A stretch of DNA of 64,000 nucleotides from Achromobacter pulmonis (GTDB lineage: Bacteria; Pseudomonadota; Gammaproteobacteria; Burkholderiales; Burkholderiaceae_B): contig NZ_POQS01000005.1 in the NCBI RefSeq assembly GCF_002885955.2, positions 213,597-277,596 of the forward strand. Reading direction: 5' to 3'. Shown here piece by piece: positions 7,586-16,061 of this stretch. A program made the translations under genes and the position numbers. The notes below the pieces were generated by a model that was not told where the DNA came from, made no database searches, and worked only from the letters and a program-made list of their open reading frames with translations. Every line of letters begins with the position of its first letter. Position 1 is the first letter of the stretch.

Positions 7586-7785
7586 GGCGGAACCAGGCAG
7601 GGTAGTGGGCGCGCAGCCATTGTCCGGCGCGGCCGGCCGGCCGCCGATGACAATCGTCATTGGGCCGCGCGGCCGAACTGGACGCCATGCCGCCGGTTCG
7701 GCATTGATAATCGTCATTCTGGGTGTTTCGGCGTGAATGAGAAGATTTTTATGTAAATCATTCTCGTGTGATATCCAGGAATTCA
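7586..7785. promoter_or_regulatory. Shared divergent control region with repeated AATCGTCATT element and a Fur-box-like site
   Basis: AATCGTCATT occurs at 7652-7661 and again at 7709-7718. Each copy is the right part of a 5-4-5 partial palindrome: ATGAC-AATC-GTCAT at 7647-7660 and TTGAT-AATC-GTCAT at 7704-7717. On the minus strand, 7748-7766 reads GAGAATGATTTACATAAAA, which matches the 19-base Fur consensus at about 13 positions by eye. If real, these would control both the haemoglobin fusion gene and the ABC genes. The TTGAT half-site could also suggest an FNR-type protein. All assignments are inferred. Confidence 0.4.
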
Positions 7786-8622
7786 ATGACGGACTCTTTC
7801 GCGCGCCGCCACCCTTGCGCCAACCTTTCCGGCGCCCTGCTTTTGCCTGGCCGGACGGCCCCGGTGCGGATCTCGCCGGCCTGGTGCGCGGCCGGCGTGC
7901 TGCTGCTGGTGCTGGCGTGGCATCTGGCGGCGCGCCAGCTCGGCCCGCAAGTGCTGGCCACGCCCTGGCAGGCCTTGCGCGCCATCGGCCCATTGCTACA
8001 CAGCCCGCAGTTCTACGCCAATGCCGGCGTCTGCCTGATGCGCATCGGCGCGGGCGTGCTGGCCGGCGCATCCGTCGGCTTCGCGCTGGGCATGCTGGCC
8101 GGGCACAGCGGCCGGCTGCGCGGGCTGATCGAGCCGCTGCGCTGGCTGTTGACCGCCTTGCCGCCGGTGGTGGCGGTGGTGCTGGCCGCGCTGTGGTTCG
8201 GCCGCGGCTCGCCCATGGTGATCGTCATCACCGCGCTGATCATGGCGCCGGGCATGTACTCCCATACCGTCCAGGGCGTGCAGGCGGTGGATTGCAAGCT
8301 GGTCGAAATGACGCGCGTCTACCGCTATGGAATGTGGCGCAGCCTGCGCCACCTGTACCTGCCGGTGCTCCGGCCCGTGCTGTTGGCCGCGCTGATCGGC
8401 GCAGCCAGCACCGGCGCGCGGCTGGTGGTCATGGCCGAAGCGCTGGGCGCCGAGAGCGGGGTGGGCCACGCGCTGGCCAATGCCCGCGGCGCCTTCGCCA
8501 GCGCCGAGCTGATCGCCTGGGCGCTGTTGATCCTGGGGCTGGCGGCGGCGCTGGAATTCGCCTGCCTGCGGCCGCTGCGGCGCCGGCTGGAACCCTTGCT
8601 GGAGCAGCCCCGCCATGCTTGA
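7786..8622 (+). CDS. ABC transporter permease of the NitT/TauT/SsuC type
   Basis: A 278-residue inner-membrane permease with about six hydrophobic segments. The family coupling loop is recognisable near residues 165-190 (VEMTRVYRYGMWRSLRHLYLP), the EAA-like stretch that docks on the ATPase. The central GMLAGHSGRLRGLIEPLRWLLTALPPVVAV is typical of SsuC/TauC permeases (short fragments GMLAGHSGRLRG and PLRWLLTALPPVVAV). The ATG at 7786 follows CCAGGA by five bases. The 3' end overlaps the ATPase gene by eight bases, so the two are coupled. No binding protein gene is adjacent, which is unusual for an importer. Substrate unknown. Confidence 0.82.
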   Translation: MTDSFARRHPCANLSGALLLPGRTAPVRISPAWCAAGVLLLVLAWHLAARQLGPQVLATPWQALRAIGPLLHSPQFYANAGVCLMRIGAGVLAGASVGFALGMLAGHSGRLRGLIEPLRWLLTALPPVVAVVLAALWFGRGSPMVIVITALIMAPGMYSHTVQGVQAVDCKLVEMTRVYRYGMWRSLRHLYLPVLRPVLLAALIGAASTGARLVVMAEALGAESGVGHALANARGAFASAELIAWALLILGLAAALEFACLRPLRRRLEPLLEQPRHA

Positions 8623-9310
8623 AATGCAATCCGTTTCGCTGCGCTACGGCGCCCGCCACGTGCTGCACGACGTGGACCTGCGCCTGCGGCCGGGCGAGCG
8701 GCTGGGCCTGATCGGCCCGCGCGGCGCGGGCAAGACCAGCCTGCTGCGCCTTGCCGCCGGCCTGGCGCGTCCCAGCGGCGGCGTGCTGCGCAATGGCTTC
8801 CGGCATCCGCTGCTGATGTTCAAGGAGCCGCGGCTGCTGCTCTGGCGCCACGCGCTGGAGAACGTGGCGCTGCCGTTGCGGGCGTCGGGATTGCCGGAGC
8901 CGGAGGCCCGCAGCGTGTCGGCGTACTGGCTGCGCCGCGTCGGCCTGGACGCGGCGATGGAGTCGCCGGCCGCCGAACTGCCCCGCGCCCTGGCGCAGCG
9001 CGCGGCCCTGGCGCGCGCGCTGGCCCTGGCTCCCGACCTGCTGATGCTGGACCGGCCCTTCAACGCAATGGAGCCGGCCGCGCGCCGCCAGCTCGCCGAC
9101 TGCTGCCGGCAGGCCGTGGTCCGCAGCGGCGCGGCGCTGCTGTGCGTCAGCGACGACCCCGACGAACTGCTGGGGCTGGTCGATCGTTGCGCGCTGCTCC
9201 ACCGGGGGCGGCTCAGGCCGGTCTCGCTGGTCTCGCCGTTTGGCGGCAGCATGCAGGCCGACGCGCAGCGCCTGCGCGAACTGCTGGCGGTGGCCGGGGC
9301 CGAACCCTGA
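8615..9310 (+). CDS. ABC ATP-binding subunit with degenerate catalytic motifs (SsuB-like)
   Basis: A 231-residue nucleotide-binding subunit. Walker A is intact (GPRGAGKTS, Lys40). The other motifs have diverged from SsuB-type norms. The Q-loop FQE becomes FKE (Lys70). The LSGGQ signature is replaced by LPRALAQR (122-129). The Walker B LDEP becomes LDRP (Arg147 in place of the catalytic Glu). The D-loop ALD becomes AME. The H-switch VTHD becomes VSDD (Asp180). The reading frame is intact and the remaining fold is well conserved, so this is not simple decay. It may bind ATP without efficient hydrolysis, or hydrolyse it by another route. It is coupled to the permease gene by an 8-bp overlap. Confidence 0.85.
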   Translation: MLEMQSVSLRYGARHVLHDVDLRLRPGERLGLIGPRGAGKTSLLRLAAGLARPSGGVLRNGFRHPLLMFKEPRLLLWRHALENVALPLRASGLPEPEARSVSAYWLRRVGLDAAMESPAAELPRALAQRAALARALALAPDLLMLDRPFNAMEPAARRQLADCCRQAVVRSGAALLCVSDDPDELLGLVDRCALLHRGRLRPVSLVSPFGGSMQADAQRLRELLAVAGAEP

Positions 9311-9389
9311 CTGGCTCGGGCCGCTTTGATTTAGCTCATCCATCGGTGGGGCGGCGGGGTGAGACAATCGTTTGCAGGAGCTCCCAGCC

Positions 9390-9833
9390 ATGAATACCTA
9401 TCCCTTGCTGCTCGTCCTGCATCTGCTGGCCGCTTTCGTGTTCGTCGGCACGGTGACCTTCGAGGTGCTGTTCCTGGAACCCGTGCACAAGCGCCTGCCC
9501 GCCGAGGTGCGCAAGGCATTGGGCAGCCAGCTCGGCCCGCGCGTGCGCTCGGTGGTTCCGTGGGCGGTGCTGGTGCTTTACCTGGCCGGCCTGGGCCTGG
9601 CCTGGCAGTACCGGGGCGCGCTCGCCAGCCCCGGCTCGTCGCCCTTCGGCATCCTGTTCAGCCTGAAGATCCTGCTGGCCTTGAGCGTGCTGGCGCATGT
9701 GGTGACGGCGCTGACGATGGCCCGGCGCAAGCGGCTCACGCCCGAGCGGCAGCGGCGCATACACCGCAGCGTGTTCTGCCACATGGTGGCCATCGTGATC
9801 CTGGCCAAACTGATGTTCTACGTGAACGGGTAG
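9390..9833 (+). CDS. Small integral membrane protein, CopD-like
   Basis: A 147-residue protein with four hydrophobic segments (about 4-24, 53-73, 85-108 and 125-144). The first carries LHLLAAFVFVG with His12, as in CopD-type membrane proteins of copper or haem handling. A further His cluster near the third and fourth segments (HVVTALTMARR, RRIHRSVFCHMVAIV) would suit a bound cofactor. The start at 9390 follows AGGAG by nine bases. It lies 79 bp after the degenerate ABC ATPase gene on the same strand and may belong with it. Family placement is tentative. Confidence 0.6.
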   Translation: MNTYPLLLVLHLLAAFVFVGTVTFEVLFLEPVHKRLPAEVRKALGSQLGPRVRSVVPWAVLVLYLAGLGLAWQYRGALASPGSSPFGILFSLKILLALSVLAHVVTALTMARRKRLTPERQRRIHRSVFCHMVAIVILAKLMFYVNG

Positions 9834-9840
9834 CGCCGGG

Positions 9841-10746
9841 TCAGCGCGACAGCCGCAGGCACTCCATGAAGTAGGCAGCATGTTCCGACGCCAGCGCCGC
9901 GTCGCGCCACACCATGCCGGTGATGCCGCGGCTGCGCATCGCCAGCGGCAGCACCTGGATCATGTTCTGTTTGGCGAAATGGCGCGCCAGCCGTTCCGAG
10001 ATCGGCATCACCAGGTCCGAATCCGCCAATAGCGAGAGGTTGACGAGAACCGACGAGGACTCGACCTGCTGCCAGGGCGCGGGCTGCCCGGCCAGGGCCA
10101 GTTCATAGTCCATCCGCATGCGCATCGGGGTGGAGGGGCCGGGCACGATCCAGGGATGCGCCTGCACGTCGCGCCAGGTGACCGAGCGCTTGCCGGCCAG
10201 CGGGTGGCTGCCGCCCACGGCCAGGCAGATGGGCTCGTCGTAAAGCTCTTCGTAGTGCAGATTGCGCGGCAGCGAGTGCTGCTCCAGGCGTCCCACCAGC
10301 ACGTCGTAGGAGCCTTCCTGCATCAGCGGAAGCAGGTGGTCCAGCGTGTTTTCCGCCAGGCGCAGCAGCACCTTTGGATAGCGTTCGCGGAAGCGCCGGA
10401 TGCCGGGCGGCAGCAGCACCGGCGCGATATTGGGCGTGACGCCCACGGCCAGCGTGCCGGTGGCGCCGTGGGCCAGTTGCGCCATGGTGTCCTGGGCGCG
10501 GCCCAGCTTACCCAGGATTTCACGCGCGTGGGTGCGCAGTTCCAGTCCGTACAGCGTGGGTTCGATGCCGCGCGCATGCCGCTCGAACAGCGGCAGGCCG
10601 ATGTCTTCTTCCAGGCTGCGCAGCCATTTCGACAGCGCCGGCTGGGTGATGTTGAGTTCGGACGCAACCTGGCTCAGGTTACGGCTCTCGCACAGGCGCA
10701 CCAGGATGGCCAGGTGGCGCAGGCGGATGCGGTGGGTCCAGTCCAT
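9841..10746 (-). CDS. LysR-type transcriptional regulator (GbpR/PcaQ-like)
   Basis: A 301-residue LysR regulator. The helix-turn-helix lies at about residues 10-70 (HLAILVRLCESRNLSQVASELNITQPALSKWLRSLEED, read as RNLSQVASELNITQPALSKW for the recognition part). A periplasmic-binding-like effector domain follows from about residue 95 (GTLAVGVTPNIAPVLLPP). The wording of both parts is close to the GbpR/PcaQ subgroup that controls sugar or aromatic acid uptake. It is divergent from a sulfatase gene with a 9-bp inverted repeat between them, so it most likely activates the sulfatase-Bug operon. The inducer is unknown. Confidence 0.85.
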   Translation of the reverse strand: MDWTHRIRLRHLAILVRLCESRNLSQVASELNITQPALSKWLRSLEEDIGLPLFERHARGIEPTLYGLELRTHAREILGKLGRAQDTMAQLAHGATGTLAVGVTPNIAPVLLPPGIRRFRERYPKVLLRLAENTLDHLLPLMQEGSYDVLVGRLEQHSLPRNLHYEELYDEPICLAVGGSHPLAGKRSVTWRDVQAHPWIVPGPSTPMRMRMDYELALAGQPAPWQQVESSSVLVNLSLLADSDLVMPISERLARHFAKQNMIQVLPLAMRSRGITGMVWRDAALASEHAAYFMECLRLSR

Positions 10747-10764
10747 GCGTGTCCGTCGTCTTTT

Positions 10765-10822
10765 CAGACATGAGTCTGTGGTTATGGCTCAGTAATATTA
10801 ATTCATTATCAATTCATGTCTG
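10765..10822. promoter_or_regulatory. Candidate LysR binding region: CAGACATGA ... TCATGTCTG inverted repeat
   Basis: Perfect 9-bp arms at 10765-10773 and 10814-10822 are separated by 40 AT-rich bases between the divergent LysR and sulfatase genes. A nested CAGAC-ATGA-GTCTG (10765-10778) is also present. The arrangement fits a LysR tetramer bridging two sites, but the protein-DNA pairing is inferred. Confidence 0.45.
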
Positions 10823-10885
10823 CCCTGCACATAATGGCCGCACAACAGAGCCATGCCGGCATCGACCCGGCGGCGAGGAGACACG

Positions 10886-12472
10886 ATGCAGCCGAATTTC
10901 CTGCTATTCATCACGGATCAGCAGCGCGCCGATCATCTGGGCAGCTATGGCAACGCCATAGTGCGCACGCCGGAACTGGACGCGCTGGCGGCGCAGGGGT
11001 GGTCCGCCGACCGCTTCTACGTGGCCTCGCCGATCTGCATGCCCAACCGCGCCACGCTGATGACAGGCCGCATGCCTTCAGTGCACGGCGTGCGCCACAA
11101 CGGCATCCCGCTATCGCAGCGCGCCACCACCTTCGTCGAACGCCTGCGCGGCGCGGGCTATGCCACCGCGCTGGTCGGCAAGGCGCATTTGCAGAACATG
11201 ACGGGCAACGGCCCCGCCTGGCCGCCGGCCGGCGGCGACGGCACGCAGGGCGAAGCCTGGACCGCGGAACCCGGCGACTACGACCAGGAGTGGGGGCCGC
11301 TGTGGCGCACCGATCCGGCCCACGACCTGGATACGCCGTTCTACGGTTTCGGCCGCGTGGCGCTGGCGGTGGACCACGGCGACCAGGTCTGGGGCCATTA
11401 CGAGCGCTGGCTGGCGCAAGAGCATCCCGAGGCGCGGCGCCTGTGGGGGCCCGAGCACGCCTTGCCCGCGCCGGAGTTCGAGCTGACCCGGCATCACCAG
11501 GCCTGGCGCACCCGCGTGCCGGAGGAGTGCTCCACCAACGCCTATATCGGCGACCAGACCATCGCCTTGCTGCGCGAGCATGCCGCGGGCGGCAAGCCGT
11601 TTTTCATCCAGTGTTCGTTTCCCGATCCGCACCATCCGTTCACGCCTCACGGCAAGTACTGGGACATGTACCGTCCCGAAGACGTGGAGCTGCCGGCGTC
11701 CTTCCATGCCTGCGCCGCGCCCGGCCACCGTCCGCCGCCGCACGTGGCGTGGCTGCATGAGCAGCGCGACCGCAACCAGGCGGTCAAGCACACGCCGGCG
11801 ATCTTCGCCTGCACCGAGCGCGAGGCGCGCGAGGCCATTGCGCTGAACTACGGCTCCATCAGCCATATCGACGCCACCATCGGCCGGGTCATGCAGGCCT
11901 TGCGCCAGACCGGGCTGGACCGGAACACCGTGGTCATCTTCACCAGCGACCACGGCGATTACCTGGGCGATCACCAGTTGCTGCTCAAGGGGCCGGTCCA
12001 TTACCAGAGCCTGATCCGCACGCCTTTCATCTGGCGCGACCCGCAGGCCGCGCCGGCCGCGCCGCGCAGCCAGGCGCTGTGCTCGACCGCCGACATCGCG
12101 GCCACGGTGCTGGCCCGCGCCGGCCTGCCCGCCTACAACGGGATGCAGGGCCAGTCGCTGCTGCCGCTGATGTCCGGCGCGGCGACGGCGGTGCGAGACG
12201 CTGCGCTGATCGAAGAAGAGGGCCAGCGCACCATGTTCGGCTTTGCGGGCCGCACCCGCATGCGCACGCTGCAGACGCCGCGCCACCGCCTCAGCGTGTA
12301 CGCGGACGCGGACTGGGGCGAACTCTACGACCTGCAGGAAGACCCTCACGAACTGCGCAACCTGTGGAGCGATCCGGCCGCCGCCGCGCTGCGCGGCGAG
12401 CTGCTGATGACGCTTGCGCGCAGCATGATCCGCCACGCCGAAACCAGCCCGCACCCCACCGCCATCGCCTGA
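10886..12472 (+). CDS. Cytoplasmic Cys-type sulfatase / phosphonate monoester hydrolase family
   Basis: A 528-residue alkaline-phosphatase-superfamily hydrolase. The ATG at 10886 follows GAGGAG by five bases. The N-terminal LLFITDQQRADHLGSYG supplies metal ligands. The sulfatase signature is C51-M-P-N-R, in which Cys51 must be oxidised to formylglycine, so a maturation enzyme is needed elsewhere in the genome. IFTSDHGDYLGDHQLLLKGP (about residue 350) is the second metal and substrate region and resembles choline-sulfatase and phosphonate monoester hydrolase relatives. There is no signal peptide, so the substrate must be imported. It forms an operon with a Bug-type receptor gene 20 bp downstream and is divergent from a LysR gene. 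Exact substrate unknown. Confidence 0.85.
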   Translation: MQPNFLLFITDQQRADHLGSYGNAIVRTPELDALAAQGWSADRFYVASPICMPNRATLMTGRMPSVHGVRHNGIPLSQRATTFVERLRGAGYATALVGKAHLQNMTGNGPAWPPAGGDGTQGEAWTAEPGDYDQEWGPLWRTDPAHDLDTPFYGFGRVALAVDHGDQVWGHYERWLAQEHPEARRLWGPEHALPAPEFELTRHHQAWRTRVPEECSTNAYIGDQTIALLREHAAGGKPFFIQCSFPDPHHPFTPHGKYWDMYRPEDVELPASFHACAAPGHRPPPHVAWLHEQRDRNQAVKHTPAIFACTEREAREAIALNYGSISHIDATIGRVMQALRQTGLDRNTVVIFTSDHGDYLGDHQLLLKGPVHYQSLIRTPFIWRDPQAAPAAPRSQALCSTADIAATVLARAGLPAYNGMQGQSLLPLMSGAATAVRDAALIEEEGQRTMFGFAGRTRMRTLQTPRHRLSVYADADWGELYDLQEDPHELRNLWSDPAAAALRGELLMTLARSMIRHAETSPHPTAIA

Positions 12473-12492
12473 CATCCAGGCAGGAGACAACC

Positions 12493-13448
12493 ATGATCAA
12501 GCCCATGCTGCTGTTCTGTACCGCGATGTTGCTGGGAGGCGCCGCGGCCGCCGCGCCGTCGGACTACCCCACGCGCCCCATACGCCTGGTCGTCAATTTT
12601 CCGCCCGCCGGACCGCTGGACCTGGAGGCCCGGGCCATCGCGCAGCATGCCGGACAACTGCTGGGGCAGACCGTGGTGGTCGAGAACCGCTCGGGCGCGT
12701 CCGGCAACATCGGCGCCCAGTCCGTGGCCCAGGCCGCTGCCGACGGCTACACACTGCTGATGACCCTGGACACGCTGATGACGGTCAATCGCTTTATCTT
12801 CAAGGACCTGGAGCGCGACGTCACCGCCCGGCTGGAACCGGTGAGCCTGGCCGGCAGCTTCGGCATGGCCCTGGCGGTGCGGCCCGAACTGGGCGTCGCT
12901 TCCCTGGACGAGTTCCTCAGCTACGCCAGGTCGCATCCCATCAGCTACGCCTCCGCCGGCTACGGCAGCCCGGGCAACCGCGCCTGGCCGTCGGCATACC
13001 GGCCGCGCACGTGCCTTACCGCGGCAACGCCCCGGCCGTCAACGCGCTGCTGGGCGACCAGATACAGGCCGCCTTTCTCGCCACGCCCGGCATTCTGCCG
13101 CACGTCAAGGCGGGCAAGCTGCAGGCCCTGGCCGTGTCGGGCGGGCAACGCGACGCCGACCTGCCCGAGGTGCCGACGGTGGCGCAGTCCGGCGTGGCCG
13201 GCCTGAAGAACTACGACGTGGCCTTCGGTTTCCTGGTGATGGCGCCCAAGGGCACGCCCGAGCCGATCGTGCGGATCTGGGAAAAGACCCTGGCGCAGGT
13301 CTATGCCATGCCGGAATTCCAGCGCAGCATGGCGAGCCTGGGCATACGCCAGCCTTACGCCGGCCAGGCGCAGGCCCGCGAATGGGTGCGCAAGGAATCC
13401 GAGGGCTGGAAGGCCGTGATCGAGCAGGCCGGCATCAAGGCGCAATAA
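12493..13448 (+). pseudogene. Bug/TctC-type periplasmic binding protein gene with internal frameshift
   Basis: The gene starts at ATG 12493 behind AGGAG and encodes a signal peptide ending in AAAAA-PSDYP. The typical Bug opening (YPTRPIRLVVNFPPAGPLD, VVVENRSGASGNIGAQSVAQAAADGYT) follows. Reading is normal until SYASAGYGSPGN at about 12973, where the frame is lost. The family sequence resumes in another frame (AAHVPYRGNAPAVNALLGDQ) from about 13000 and continues to a normal C-terminus at 13448. Relative to family members about five residues are also missing at the junction, so this is a small deletion and not a single-base error, unless the read is wrong. The product would end near 13206 as nonsense. 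Confidence 0.75.
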
Positions 13449-13454
13449 GTCCCG

Positions 13455-14954
13455 TCACGCGCCGGCCAGCGCCGGCGCCGGCGGATGGCCGGGCGCCGCC
13501 TGCGCGCGCAGGCGCGGCGCTTCGGCGGAAGGGCCGTCGTCCTGCAGGCGGAACACGCCCACGGCCTGCAGCAGATGCGCGGCCTGCGATTGCAGCGCCG
13601 TGGACGCGCTGGCGGCCTGGGCCACGCGGGCCGCGGTCTGGCGGGTCAGTTCGTCCATCTTGTCGACCGCCTGGTTGACCTCTTCGATGCCGGCGCTCTG
13701 GGCGCGGCCGGCCTCGCCGATCTCGGCGACGATGCCGGCGACGCGGTCGATGCTGGAGACGACCTCGCGGATCACGCCGGCGGCGGCGTCGGCCTGGCGG
13801 AACCCGTTGCTGGTTTTCTCCAGCGAGCCGTCGATCAGGCCGCGGATCTCGCGCGCCGCGCCGGCGCTGCGCTGGGCCAGCGCGCGGACTTCGCTGGCCA
13901 CCACCGCGAAGCCGCGTCCGCTTTCGCCCGCGCGGGCCGCTTCCACCGCCGCGTTCAACGCCAGGATGTTGGTCTGGAACGCGATGCTGTCGATCAGGCC
14001 GGTGATCTCGGAGATCTTCTGCGATTCCTGCTGGATCTCGCCCATCACGGCGGCCACGCCGGCCACCGCGGCGCTGCCCTGTCCGCCGATCTGCCGCGCC
14101 TGCTCGCTGAGCTGGCCGGCCTGCTGGGCGCGCTGCGCGTTGTCATGGACGTTGGCGGCCAGCGCATGCATGGAGGTCGCGGTGCGCGCCAGCGATTCGG
14201 CCTGGGTGCGCGCGCGTTCGTCCAGCTGCAGATTGTCCTGCATCATGTGGTGCGAGGCGGCCGACAGGGCCGACGCGGTGGAGCGCACTTCGCTCATGGT
14301 GCGATGCACGGCGTCCATGGTGGTCTTGAAGCTGCGGCCCAGGCCGCTGGCCATGCTCAGCCCGCCGAAGCGCAGGTCGAACATGCCGGGTTCGCGTCCG
14401 ATGTGCGCGCTGAGCCGCGCCAGTTCTTCGGCGGCGACGGCGGCGCGCTCCATTTTCCAGGCCAGCCATCCCAGCGCCGCGGCCTGCACCACCACATAGG
14501 CCGCATGCAGCAGCACCATGCCCAGGCTGGGCTCGGTGAAACAGAGCGTGCCGTATCCCCATTGCTGCAGGTAATTGAAGGACAGGTGATGCACGGCGAT
14601 CACCAGCGCCGCGCACAGGATGGTGCGCCAGTCGCGATAGGCCAGCAGCAGCGACAGCAGCACGAAAATGCCGAAGTGCACTTCCGTCTGGCCGGATGCG
14701 AGGTGGATGTGCAGCGCGGCCAGCACCATCAGGCCACAGGCCACGGCCAGGCGGGTGGAGAGGCGGCCGGGACGCCAGAGGATCAGCAGCGTGGGTATGC
14801 CCGCCGCCAGCAGCCCCGCGGTGGTGGCTTCGCCCCAGCGGTTGTAGAGCGGCGCCATGCCCAGCCCTACGATGAACAGCAGCCACAGGAGCGGCAGCAT
14901 GGCGCGGTCAGTCCGGCGATACGAGTCTTCCAGCAAGCGGCTTGCGGTGCTCAT
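13455..14954 (-). CDS. Methyl-accepting chemotaxis protein with multi-pass N-terminal membrane domain
   Basis: A 499-residue chemoreceptor. The ATG at 14954 follows GAGGAA. Residues about 20-175 contain five or six hydrophobic segments instead of the usual two with a periplasmic domain, so sensing probably occurs in or at the membrane. The signalling domain fills the C-terminal half. Its highly conserved hairpin tip reads DSIAFQTNILALNAAVEAAR then GESGRGFAVVASEVRALAQRS (about residues 350-390), the contact for CheA and CheW. No receptor-methylation enzymes are adjacent. It is convergent with the frameshifted Bug gene and divergent from a VOC-family gene. Confidence 0.88.
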   Translation of the reverse strand: MSTASRLLEDSYRRTDRAMLPLLWLLFIVGLGMAPLYNRWGEATTAGLLAAGIPTLLILWRPGRLSTRLAVACGLMVLAALHIHLASGQTEVHFGIFVLLSLLLAYRDWRTILCAALVIAVHHLSFNYLQQWGYGTLCFTEPSLGMVLLHAAYVVVQAAALGWLAWKMERAAVAAEELARLSAHIGREPGMFDLRFGGLSMASGLGRSFKTTMDAVHRTMSEVRSTASALSAASHHMMQDNLQLDERARTQAESLARTATSMHALAANVHDNAQRAQQAGQLSEQARQIGGQGSAAVAGVAAVMGEIQQESQKISEITGLIDSIAFQTNILALNAAVEAARAGESGRGFAVVASEVRALAQRSAGAAREIRGLIDGSLEKTSNGFRQADAAAGVIREVVSSIDRVAGIVAEIGEAGRAQSAGIEEVNQAVDKMDELTRQTAARVAQAASASTALQSQAAHLLQAVGVFRLQDDGPSAEAPRLRAQAAPGHPPAPALAGA

Positions 14955-15120
14955 GGGGCGGTTCCTCGGGCTAGGTGGCGCGCGGTGTCGCGCAACCGCG
15001 ATTCTGCTCGAAAAATCGCAATTTGTGAACAATTATGGCAAATTATGCAGCGATGCAACAAAGGCCCCGGCGGCGGCCGGCGCTATAGTCGAAATCCACA
15101 CTCTTCCCACGGGAGCTCCC

Positions 15121-15549
15121 ATGCAGACGCACGAAATCCATCGCGGCCGGCTGATCGACCACATCCAGCTGGTGGTGCGCGACCTGGCCGCCAGCAGGCG
15201 CTTCTATGAGGCGGTGTTCGACGTGCTGAAGGTGCCGCTGGGCGGCGCCGGCGAGGACTATTTCTGGGCCGACGAGCTGTTCGTGTCCACGGCCGACAGC
15301 AAGGCCGCGCTGGGGCAGTTGACGGGCCGCCACCATCTGGCGTTCCAGGCGCGGGACCAGGCCATGGTGGATGCCTTCTACCAGGCGGCGCTGGCGAACG
15401 GTGGCAAGGACAACGGCGCGCCGGGACCGCGCAACTATCACCCGGGCTATTACGGGGCCTTCGTGCTGGACCCGGACGGCAACAATATCGAAGCGGTATT
15501 CCACGGCGAGGCGCAGCGCAGCGCGCCGTCGGTCAAGGTGACATTCTGA
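15121..15549 (+). CDS. VOC (glyoxalase/bleomycin resistance) family protein
   Basis: A 142-residue protein with one vicinal oxygen chelate domain. It opens IDHIQLVVRDLAASRRFYEAVFDVL, seen here as DHIQLVVRDLAASRRFYEAV, and ends with the family metal region FVLDPDGNNIEAVFHGE. The His near residue 15 and the late Glu are candidate metal ligands. Such proteins include glyoxalases, dioxygenases and antibiotic-binding proteins; the reaction cannot be told from sequence. The frame is open upstream, but the ATG at 15121 follows GGGAG and starts at the domain. It stands alone. Confidence 0.8.
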   Translation: MQTHEIHRGRLIDHIQLVVRDLAASRRFYEAVFDVLKVPLGGAGEDYFWADELFVSTADSKAALGQLTGRHHLAFQARDQAMVDAFYQAALANGGKDNGAPGPRNYHPGYYGAFVLDPDGNNIEAVFHGEAQRSAPSVKVTF

Positions 15550-15580
15550 CCGAAGGCGGCGCGCCGGCTGCGGACCGGGT

Positions 15581-15871
15581 TCACTGTGCGCGGACCGGGG
15601 GCGCGGCGGCGGGCTTCACCGTGTCCATGTACTGCCGGTAGCTGGCGCGGTATTGCGGGCTGTAGACGTCAGGCGTGCTGTCGCCGCTCCAGCTGTTTTC
15701 CAGTCCGGCCTGCTTCCAGGCGGCCAGGTCGCGCATGACGTCCTCGCGGGTGACGGTGGAATTGTCGTCGGGCGAGGCCGCGGCCGATTGCGCGCTTGCC
15801 GGACCGGACAGCAGCGCGGCGGCCGCCAGGGCGGCCGGGACGGCGACACGGAAGAATAGGGCGGTTTTCAT
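15581..15871 (-). CDS. DUF4148 small periplasmic protein
   Basis: A 96-residue secreted protein. The signal peptide is MKTALFFRVAVPAALAAAAL to about residue 27 (ASA-QSAAA). The mature part carries the DUF4148 pattern TREDVMRDLAAWKQAG, followed by YSPQYRASYRQYMD. This family is abundant in Bordetella, Achromobacter and Burkholderia and has no established function. The ATG at 15871 is preceded by GAGGAG. It is convergent with the VOC gene, and the next gene upstream is a LuxR-type regulator on the same strand 190 bp away. Confidence 0.8.
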   Translation of the reverse strand: MKTALFFRVAVPAALAAAALLSGPASAQSAAASPDDNSTVTREDVMRDLAAWKQAGLENSWSGDSTPDVYSPQYRASYRQYMDTVKPAAAPPVRAQ

Positions 15872-16061
15872 GAGGTGCTCCTCGATGGCAAGAGTGAGCG
15901 CGGCGTTGGGACCGGTGTCCTCGGGGCTTGCGGGAAGGCAGTCTCGGCAAGGGCAGCCGCGCGACCGGTTATATGCATCCGGCTTCATGCTTTCGAGTCC
16001 ATCGTAGGTCGCATACCGATGCGGCCGCATACCCAAAATGGAGTACGCGGCCGGGCGCGGC

